Of a DNA stretch of 64,000 nt, positions 55,977-64,000 are shown one piece after another. Source of the stretch: Tetramitus jugosus (Eukaryota; Heterolobosea; Eutetramitea; Acrasida; Vahlkampfiidae); the NCBI GenBank assembly GCA_937625935.1, contig OW569386.1:355932-419931 (forward strand), read 5' to 3'. The translations under genes were made by a program, and so were the position numbers. How positions within the stretch are numbered: the stretch's first letter is position 1; every line of letters starts with the position of its first letter. The notes beneath the pieces were generated by a model. The model did not search any database. It was given only the letters and a program-made list of their open reading frames with translations, and was not told the origin of the DNA.

Positions 55977-56410
55977 TTAAGCATGACACGTATGATGACT
56001 CAGTAGTACTTTTTTCTGAATTTTTGTTTTGAAAAGATTGTATTTCCGCGAGTCCCAAAGAGGAAGGGAGAATTTGTTCACAAAAAACTGAGTTCGACCT
56101 TCAGAAGGCTCACCCTCATAATGAAGCGTGTTCTTGCAGATGCTCCAATTTTTGATCTGAGAGATTGTGTTCTCAACAATGATCCTCACCGAAGCCCAAT
56201 CGTTGTTGAACTCCTCTTCTTCCTTCGTTAAAGCCCTTCGTGGTTTCTTTAAGTTTACGACTCTTGCATGTTATATGCCTGAGAAGGCTGGATCACCGCC
56301 AATATATTCATCCTTTTGTAAATGCTCTTCGAACCTGACGTGCTCTGTCGCGTACATACTAGCGTCATTGTGAGCCCCATTGTAAGTGGGAGCGTCCAGA
56401 TATTATATTC
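55977..56410 (-). pseudogene. Degenerate Harbinger-type (DDE_Tnp_4-like) transposase fragment
   Basis: On the minus strand, YLDAPTYNGAHNDAS is followed by YIGGDPAFSGI (a GDxxF-type motif carrying a catalytic Asp), then an in-frame TAA, then NLKKPRRALTKEEEEFNN and RIIVENTISQIKNWSICK, ending at 55977. The KKPRR...FN...RxxVENxxxxIKxW order is typical of the C-terminal half of PIF/Harbinger transposases. The N-terminal half is absent and the stop shows it is dead. A 24-nt segment (56387-56410) recurs at 58164-58187. Confidence 0.55.
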
Positions 56411-57701
56411 ACCTCTGATCCCCTCCCTACCTGTTTTGAATAAATTTGAATAAATTCGAACGTTACATTAATTCTCCGACTATGATTGGGATCAAGAGAC
56501 CCCTATGAATAAGTTTTTGAATAAATTTCTCAGACACTCTCCCTAGGGGCCCGTAAGAAATATAATCTAGACACTTCCAGTATCACACGCACTGTTTTTG
56601 GAGGCATACCAATCAGTTTCGTAAATGTATGTTTGTTTTTTCCAGAGAATGTACTCTGCTAAAATAGTTTGTTTTGTCGATATATCTTGATCTGTTGCTC
56701 TGAATTGTCAATAACCATCACTATCACCTTTTCTCTCCACATGATCGATTCCTTCAATCGAGCACCTCTTCCAACAACAGCTTCAACAACTTCCAACAAT
56801 TGAGATTAGGTTTCTGAAATGATTGAAGATAATATCGAGTGTTTGGTGGTTGTATTGATAGCATCAAGATATTGAGATCTGAAAATGAACAATGGGATCT
56901 TCCAAACAATAATTCCTTCGCATCCGCATGAGAAATATCGTCAGTTACTTTTTGGTGTCCAAAGCACCTTCCTCATCACTCTCATTTTCACTACTTTCTG
57001 CGTCAGAGGAAACTGGAGAACGAGTTGTCGTAGTGGTTGCAACGTCGTTTCTTCTTCCTCTTCTTCTTGGTATTTTCTAAAATTCGTAAGAACCTATTGA
57101 CAGAAAAACGAGAGTTAGAATGAAGTCATTGTGAATGAAGCAAGTTGTCCATTTGTATTGAATGAGCAGTTACGATGCACAGGAACAACTGCGCTTTTAT
57201 CGGTTCACGTGTCCAAACCAGTGTTTGTTGCTTGTTCCCATGACTGCTTCAAGGAACTTCTCAAGATGGTGTGTCAATTGCAAGCTGGCAACGTTTTCAG
57301 TTCCTTGAATCCTGCGTTTGATTCCATTGAGAGAATCTGAGTCCTTTTCTTTCGTTAAATATTCCACCGTGCAGAAGCACTTCTCAGTGTCACCAGTTCG
57401 AACCTTGACGACTCCTTTTGCGTGACTATTCTTCCCACATGATCACATTTCGTTGTTTTCTTTGTTTCTTTTGAACTCTCTACTCATCTCACTGTTCTTC
57501 TTGGCTCTTGAGTGTTGTTACTTGCTTTGATACCTTGGGTACCTGTTGCAGTTCATGTTTTCTTACGCAACCATACAGTAGGCAAAGTTGTGAGGGACTA
57601 TCAAGCCAACCGATGCAGGATTGAAATAAGCTTCATCTCGAAGTTGTGTCTGCAGTGAATTTTGAGGTGCGAATACGCTGGTTGAGCCACCTGAATTTCG
57701 A
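56411..57701. other. Subtelomeric non-coding region
   Basis: About 1.3 kb. Short plus-strand ORFs at 56885-57100 and 57131-57340 have no recognised domain, and repeated AATAAATTTGAATAAATT-like runs occur near 56440-56530. I see no convincing gene; it may be eroded coding sequence. Confidence 0.35.
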
Positions 57702-58256
57702 TTAATATGTGTTTGGGTCCTCATTCTTCTCTTTTTGGAGCGAGAAATAAAATATGTTGTTTGGTGCAAGGCAGCGATTTGTTAAGTTTTCAAAACTCGA
57801 AATCAATCTTAAAACTGGAACACCATTTCCACAAAAATGAGGAATCGAAGAAACAATGGAAAAAGTTACAAAAACCAACGCTTTCGGAAATACACAACTT
57901 CCAAGCTGTTGGGGATGGGTGAAAGTGGTAAAATAAAGAAAAGTTCCATTCAATTTATTGTTGTTCTTCGCCATCCAAGCGTTGCAACAAGCGGTCCTTG
58001 TGAGTGTCCTTGTGAGCTTGCTTAATCCTTGAATGCCTGGAAGAAAATTCATCTTCTGTGTGAAAGCTTGATCACCTTCAAGAATTCTCATACATGAAGC
58101 CATAACCATGGTTTTCATCTCTTCCATTCTGTCGCGAGATTCCTCTTGGCGCCTGATCTTGTTTGGGAGCGTCCAGATATTAGATTCGGGATAGAACGAT
58201 GGTATTTTCAGTGTCCAACAGAAATTGTTAAAAAAAGCATGTAACTTTGGTACCAA
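57702..58256 (-). pseudogene. Possible second degenerate copy of the same mobile element
   Basis: A 184-codon minus-strand frame with ATG. The stretch at 58164-58187 matches the first copy (23 of 24 bases), and 100-115 nt downstream the frame reads ILEGDQAFTQ, at a similar spacing to YIGGDPAFSG in the first copy but in a shifted frame. The rest is unrelated by eye. It is either a second decayed transposase or an ORF over one; it could also be a real small gene. Confidence 0.3.
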
Positions 58257-60108
58257 AGTGAATATTTCTTGTTGAAATACACTCGGTAATCCTCACAGTT
58301 TTGTGCAAAAGTACGGAGATGGTATAGATTAGTGTTGTGGTGGTGACGGTAGATGCATTGCGGTGAGTGCAGTTTGAAAATCGTATTTTTGATAGTACTG
58401 CAAATATCTTGTTTTGTTTGTTGATTGAAGTTTAGCAAACTTGTTGAATGTTTGAAAGAAAGAAACAAACATGATTAATATTCAACTCACATAGTTCGCA
58501 CGAATTGATGAAAATATCAATGGATGTTCATTGGTTACATTGGTCATGATAATCCCAATACTGTAGTTCGCTTCTCATCGCATGGCTATGATTATACATA
58601 CATCTCTGACTTCCGTTTGATATATTTGATTCTGATCGTACAGCGTATTACGCATATCATGGACGAAGTGAAGAATAAGATACAGGGATATTGTGGCAAA
58701 CTACAGAACCTACACCCGTATTTCAGAATTGATAATAATTTGGAAGAATAGTGTTTTGTATACAGAGGAATACATTACTCCCTTTTGTTTCGCATTCTGC
58801 AATATCTTCCTACCATACTTTTACTGAGCGTTCAACAAAATTATACAACGAACAAAACCAAACCATCGCAGATAAGAGCTTGATTAATACACGGCTTTTC
58901 CAATTATTTTTTCTTCATTGACTATAATCATAACGTCAGAAGCACTTCCATAACATCAACCGATGCTCAAGAACATGGGCAACATGATGGTGGAGTTCGT
59001 TTTCCAAAACTCCCAAATATGGTGGGTCGCTCATGAAAATTGGTTTCGTTCAAACTGAACAAAAGAAAAACAGCATATAGGGCTAAAAATAATTCAAAAG
59101 CAAGGACGTGAACCACGCCCAATTTTCCTAGCACCCGGCAGAAAAGGGTTCTCTTCAATGACCAACACCACCTTCACCTCAAGGAAGACAAAGAGAAATG
59201 CGGAATCTCTCCGACAATTGCGAGAACTTTGTCTCCCTCGGTCAACACAGACCACAAGGATTTTTTGAGGGATGTCAGTCGTCCCGCTTGCAAATTTGCA
59301 AACTCACTATCTTCCATATTCCCCTTTTTTCTTTGGTTCATTTTTGTATGATTAGATAGCTGGAATGATGATCTATCTTTTGTTCTCTGATGATTCATTG
59401 ATTTGAAGCTTCCTCTTTTGTCTGGATCAATTTGGAGAATTTTTTTCCGACGTGACTTAACGGTAACCTCAAATTTGATTGATATCGATTGATTATTGAT
59501 CCATGAGTAAGTGCGTGTTTAAATATAGCAGCTCTTCGATTATTATCGGTTACAGACCTTATGTTCATGCATTGTTGTGTTTGTTGATGTTTACTTTTGC
59601 TACTTAATGGGATGATGTTAGGATTGAATAAAGTCATATGCCACACTTTGTCTTCGTTTGATTGTCTGTGTCAGAATCAGCAAGAGAGCATTATCATAAA
59701 TAGAAGCAATTGGAATTCTTCAATTCTTTCAGATGGTTCTTGCAATGAATTGATGGATGAGAAATGTTGAGTAATCCATCTATCATAAGATTTGGGACTC
59801 TCCTTATTAACTGGCATACTGAAAGTCTCATCCTTCAGAGGGTAAAAAATGTTTATGCTGAGAGACGAAAATAAATATTGACAGTATTTCCACTGAGGAA
59901 CTTTATTAGTATATCCAGAAGACCCTGTTAACAAGAATGTCGACACAGGAAGAGTATCTTCCGCATGAATGTCCAATGGAGGAATATCCAATTATTTCCT
60001 TTCGTACACTTCATTATACTTATGAAAACAAGTTCAATCAATCAGATCTTCCAAGCGAATAAAGTGAGATCAAGAAATTCGATTCAGCAGGGAGCAAAAC
60101 AAAAAATC
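58257..60108. other. Subtelomeric region without clear genes
   Basis: About 1.85 kb. Small ORFs at 58524-58751 (plus) and 59677-59991 (minus) lack domains or signal peptides. No tRNA, rRNA or simple repeat stands out until the tRNA at 60109. Confidence 0.4.
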
Positions 60109-60203
60109 TCCCATACCGGGACTCGAACCCGGGTCTTCCGGGAACTTTAGCAATCAGCTGGGAAGTGAAAGCCGGATATCCTAACCAGCTAGACTATATG
60201 GGA
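60109..60203 (-). tRNA. tRNA-Glu (anticodon UUC) with a 23-nt intron
   Basis: All arms can be folded on the minus strand: a 7-bp acceptor (TCCCATA/TATGGGA), a D arm (GTCT...GGAT), an anticodon stem TCCGG/CCGGA, variable AGAC and a T arm CCGGG-TTCGAGT-CCCGG. The anticodon loop is CTTTCA plus C, interrupted after position 37 by a 23-nt intron (60143-60165), the canonical place for nuclear tRNA introns. Without the intron the tRNA is 72 nt. CCA is not encoded. The GTCTAG...GGTTAGGAT D region is characteristic of eukaryotic tRNA-Glu. Confidence 0.93.
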
Positions 60204-60230
60204 AGATATTCCTATTATTCGAGTAAATAA

Positions 60231-60909
60231 TCAGAAAGTCGAGAAAAAACGAACACACACCTGTTGTTCGTGAGTATGAGAATCCACGCTTCCCCAGCAC
60301 AAGTTGGACAACATTGTCACATCTCCACACATCAGCAATTCTCCTCTCTTATTACACTTCATACATAAATTGGAATGAGAATGATCTTCATAATTGTATT
60401 CATCGTATTCGTTTTCTGTATCATATCCTTCACTGTCTGAATCTGAATCTGAATCAGAGAAGCATCCAGAATGCAACTGGGAATATGATATGGCTACTCG
60501 TTGTCTCTGAGTATTAATGATATTGCTAGTATCAATTTCATCGTTACTCTGATTACTTGCAGATCTGAAAGTACGAGTTGTTGTTTTCTTTCTTGGTTGC
60601 GAGGTTATTGTTCTCTTTCGTTTTCCAGTTGTCAGTTTTCTTTTTCTTCTTAGCAGTTGATTTAAGTTGATTTACCTGTTAGCTGTATAAGTTGCAATGT
60701 ATATTCTTTCACTGATAATTCGTTGTCTGAGTTTGGCTGTGTGGAATGAGAAGTTCAAAATGTTGCTTTGTGCTGGCTATATCTACATTGTTATTCTCAC
60801 ATCCCGCAAAAACTACTTGATGTGTTGCTAATATATCTTCTTTTGAGTCATGTCGTTTGTATTTTTCTTTTCCAAAATTGCTTATGCATATTAGCTCAAG
60901 AACCACCAA
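60231..60909 (-). CDS. Possible small gene: acidic, Cys-rich (PHD/zinc-ribbon-like) fragment
   Basis: A plausible two-exon reading is 60776-60676 joined to 60564-60231 (GTAAAT donor at 60675, TTTCAG acceptor at 60565). It gives YTANR then SASNQSNDEID, an acidic Ser/Asp/Glu/Tyr tract (60375-60475) and a partial Cys motif CMKCNKRGELLMCG, then NLCWG. The motif resembles half a PHD finger or the Cys-rich end of a transposase. There is no good start codon. A frame in a different phase reaches 60909. A GTGTGT at 60260 might be another donor. It is uncertain whether this is a functional gene or a remnant. Confidence 0.3.
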
Positions 60910-61058
60910 CTCACACGTAGTATGAGAGCGAAGCGGGCAAGAGAAAAGGTTCTCGTTGCTCAGTTGGGATTTGGTGGAGGGACAGAGTCAGTAAATCATG
61001 GCAAAAGGTTAAAGGATGATATGCAATGTAACTTTCGAGTCGATAAATCTTTATTGCT

Positions 61059-61582
61059 TTAATATTCAATAGATTCTCGAATTTTCCTTCTCCTTTCTTC
61101 TTTCTTGACCTCATCATTCTTTTTCACTTGTACATATCCTCTACAGAGCTGATCACGCAGTCTAACCAAAAAGTCCTGCTGGGTAAATCCCTCAGGCAGA
61201 ACACGATTGTATTTGCGACAACCGTATGTATAGTAGATCCAACTATTCACAAGGACCATCTTCAACATTGCATAGAATCAACAACGTCTCCAGGAAGCAT
61301 TTCTATGTAAGGGCTTTTCATTGACCATGTTGAAGGCATCAACATGACCCATCCATTCTTTGTGAAATCATCTGCAATTAATGGAACATTATCTAATCGC
61401 TGTTTTCCTTTATGATCTGTATGTCTGAACCACATCATTGGCATGGAGATTCGAATAGAAATTTTTTGGCTTCGATCCTTTATCCTTCCATGACGTGCAC
61501 ACAAAAGACCCTGGCTTGTCGTTGAAAAATAGTGTAAATTCATATTCGTATCGTCAATAGTGTATGATGAATGAATCACCAA
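61059..61582 (-). pseudogene. Frameshifted ORF pair, possible transposase remnant
   Basis: Two minus-strand frames meet at 61262-61268: the first (61582-61262) ends in GDVVDSMQC then stop, and the second (61268-61059) resumes one base earlier with LKMVLVNSWIYYTYGC. Read together they would make one roughly 175-residue protein, so a frameshift is likely. The VD...Q and LVNSWIYY elements recall the end of piggyBac-type transposases, but the match is weak. An AATAAA lies just after the second stop. Confidence 0.35.
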
Positions 61583-62246
61583 GCGATTGGTTTGTTTGTA
61601 TCATTGGTTGTTGAGATTGCCCATGTAACATGACCATCACCAATCTTGATGGCATGTGTGATTCAAGTCCTTGATATCATGGAGGAGTTGAATCAACGAT
61701 TTGGTAGCGTTTCGTTGAGTGTATGGTACCAGAATCACAAGTTGTGTTGTTCAATTGGTTTGTGCATGCTTCATCAACGAAAAAGTTTTTCGTCAAGATC
61801 CAACAAACAAAATTACTCTGTGCTTAATGATCGATGATGAATGACACAGAGAAGAAAATAGAGTGGTTCAAGCAAATGAACCCACAGAAGTTCAATGAAG
61901 CATACCGTACACCCGAGAGAACAGCAGCGATAATAGGGCTCATCCTTGGACCGCATGCGACTAAGAAGAATGCTGTCCAGTATATTCACACTTCAAAAGA
62001 TATTCAAATACAACTGGGTGTTAATTCACGTGAACTTACTGCAGCAAGTAACGTATACAAACGTACATTTCTGTGTATGAACGATGAATAGAATTCGAAT
62101 ACACCAGAGCCACCACGCAAAATAACTAGAGTATCATCAGAATCAGACTTCACAACTACTACAGTGGCAGCATTGAATACTCCACATACACACGCCTCGC
62201 AAGTGTGCGATAACTCCCAGATACATACAGAGACTATTGTTAATAC
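61583..62246. other. Subtelomeric stretch with short ORFs
   Basis: A plus-strand ORF at 61834-62091 (85 codons, ATG, KKIEWFKQMNPQKFNEAYR) is soluble-looking but unknown. It ends just inside a region with minus-strand open frames. No confident gene. Confidence 0.3.
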
Positions 62247-62247
62247 T

Positions 62248-62268
62248 GGGTTGGGTTTGGGTTTGGGG
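62248..62268 (+). repeat. Interstitial telomere-like repeat
   Basis: About three units of TTGGG/TTTGGG lie about 980 bp inward of the terminal array in the same orientation. The run is followed by TTCCCCAA, which could pair with TTGGGGA at its end (62263-62288). Confidence 0.75.
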
Positions 62269-62289
62269 ATACATCCTGGATTCCCCAAC

Positions 62290-63245
62290 CTAAGGAAACG
62301 ATTTCCTTATATGGTAATTTTTTTTTGAGATTTTTTATTGCTCTAAGAGCTTCAGCTGGTTGAGACGAAGAGATTGGCATTGTTTTCAACTCGATTTGAG
62401 CTTTATCGGCTCGTAGAGCCGATATATCTGTGCTGTATTTAACAGATTTTTATCGGCAACAGTGTTAAAACTGCAACAGATTTTAGACGATTTTGATTCT
62501 GTACTGGAGATAAGACGTACTAGTGACAAATGATTTCTTTGTTTTAGATCAGAGTATTGGGACATTATTTGATCATTTTTAACATGATTTCCTACTAACT
62601 ATATTTTTTGACTTGATGTCTTATGACTTGATTTTTCTGAAATTTTGACTGACTTGATTTCGCGTTTTTAGGAATAGAATCGACAGTTTTTATTATAGAA
62701 TCACGGTAGAATCAGATATTCTATCTATTATTGAGACCTTTCGCTTTAAAATCCTGTAAGTCAGTGAAATAGTGAAGTTTCAAATCTGAATCTAGCTTGA
62801 AGATCCAACGGGTCAGAAATACAGAATACTAGCTTTTCTGAATGACAATTCAGATTTATAGATGTAATAGACTGGAAAGCTTTTTCAAAAGTTCTTCTTC
62901 TAAGAGATTTGAACTCTGACAGTATGAGAACTCAAATTTTGTGTTTTTCTTGAATGCAGAGTTGAATACCCAGACCCAACCCATCATAACTGAAGAGAAG
63001 TAGGAATAATTACTCATTCAACATATATTGACTCACTAGATTGCTTCAAAAACATCCAGATGTTGAGCATTGAATGAGAGAATATCCGTTTTCGACAAAG
63101 AGTAAGGAGTGAAAGTCAAGAGATGGATAAAGAAATGGAATGAGTGATTTGAGCTTTCATTAATCTTGTTTGATCAGATTTTAGATGGCAGATCGATTCT
63201 ATTTTGAATTTGGATGAAGTTTTTGATTTTTGAGAAGAAAGTTGA
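62290..63245. other. AT-rich subtelomeric spacer
   Basis: About 955 bp without a gene. It contains a perfect 9-bp inverted repeat TATCGGCTC-GTA-GAGCCGATA at 62404-62424 and a further TATCGGC at 62451. Otherwise nothing is recognised. Confidence 0.5.
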
Positions 63246-64000
63246 TTTGGGTTTGGGTTTGGGTTTGGGTTTGGGTTTGGGTTTGGGTTTGGGTTTGGGT
63301 TTGGGTTTGGGTTTGGGTTTGGGTTTGGGTTTGGGTTTGGGTTTGGGTTTGGGTTTGGGTTTGGGTTTGGGTTTGGGTTTGGGTTTGGGTTTGGGTTTGG
63401 GTTTGGGTTTGGGTTTGGGTTTGGGTTTGGGTTTGGGTTTGGGTTTGGGTTTGGGTTTGGGTTTGGGTTTGGGTTTGGGTTTGGGTTTGGGTTTGGGTTT
63501 GGGTTTGGGTTTGGGTTTGGGTTTGGGTTTGGGTTTGGGTTTGGGTTTGGGTTTGGGTTTGGGTTTGGGTTTGGGTTTGGGTTTGGGTTTGGGTTTGGGT
63601 TTGGGTTTGGGTTTGGGTTTGGGTTTGGGTTTGGGTTTGGGTTTGGGTTTGGGTTTGGGTTTGGGTTTGGGTTTGGGTTTGGGTTTGGGTTTGGGTTTGG
63701 GTTTGGGTTTGGGTTTGGGTTTGGGTTTGGGTTTGGGTTTGGGTTTGGGTTTGGGTTTGGGTTTGGGTTTGGGTTTGGGTTTGGGTTTGGGTTTGGGTTT
63801 GGGTTTGGGTTTGGGTTTGGGTTTGGGTTTGGGTTTGGGTTTGGGTTTGGGTTTGGGTTTGGGTTTGGGTTTGGGTTTGGGTTTGGGTTTGGGTTTGGGT
63901 TTGGGTTTGGGTTTGGGTTTGGGTTTGGGTTTGGGTTTGGGTTTGGGTTTGGGTTTGGGTTTGGGTTTGGGTTTGGGTTTGGGTTTGGGTTTGGGTTTGG
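63246..64000 (+). repeat. Telomere: (TTTGGG)n array
   Basis: 755 bp, about 126 copies of TTTGGG, with no variant seen. The G-rich strand runs 5'-3' toward the right edge, as expected for a right-hand chromosome end. The array continues to the last base, so its full length is unknown. Confidence 0.95.

Noticed and set aside
59060-59160. Possible second tRNA (motif resembling a T arm near 59105-59140)
   Set aside because: No acceptor stem or anticodon arm could be paired.
63246-64000. Array as a simple microsatellite or sequencing artefact
   Set aside because: Its perfect regularity, terminal position, G-strand orientation and an adjacent interstitial copy all fit a telomere, though read-level confirmation is still needed.

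Overview
The window is eukaryotic nuclear DNA running into a chromosome end. It uses the standard genetic code, is AT-rich, and is densely packed with genes on both strands. Most genes have no introns or one to three short GT-AG introns (about 76-172 bp, donors often GTATGT or GTAAGT). Proteins carry long Asn, Gln, Ser and His runs. This style, together with a giant RCC1/EGF membrane protein, a CEP41 homologue (which suggests cilia or flagella) and SPRY, F-box and syntaxin genes, fits an amoeboflagellate such as Naegleria or another heterolobosean. That assignment is inference; no marker gene was compared with a database. The last 755 bp are an uninterrupted TTTGGG array with the G-rich strand running outward, so the right edge is a telomere.

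Layout. 1-20 kb: the tail of a coiled-coil gene; a GON4L-like Myb/SANT nuclear protein; a small unknown gene; an F-box/SPRY protein; a three-exon syntaxin; an inositol-polyphosphate 5-phosphatase with a poly-Gln tail; an APC13-like protein; an Asn-rich membrane protein; an FAD-linked oxidase of the cytokinin-dehydrogenase type; a secreted GH27 alpha-galactosidase; a CEP41-like rhodanese protein; and a TauE/SafE transporter. 20-36 kb: ribosomal protein S16; an RCC1-repeat protein; a PH-like/F-box protein; two divergently transcribed tail-anchored paralogues of unknown function; two unknown proteins; a single-pass membrane protein; and adenosine kinase. 36.7-53.4 kb: one gene for a secreted or membrane protein of about 5,527 residues, with eight RCC1 blocks separated by EGF doublets, then about 23 EGF modules, IPT-like and lectin-like domains, one transmembrane helix and a short cytoplasmic tail. 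54-56 kb: a secreted protein whose N-terminus looks like a copper monooxygenase (LPMO). 56-64 kb: a gene-poor subtelomere with degenerate Harbinger-type transposase pieces, other broken ORFs, one intron-containing tRNA-Glu and the telomere.

The genes are independently promoted housekeeping and signalling genes, not an operon or pathway. Links suggested by position are the shared promoter of the two tail-anchored paralogues and the tandem RCC1 and F-box genes. Exon boundaries were derived by reading splice signals and checking frame and domain continuity; they are predictions.
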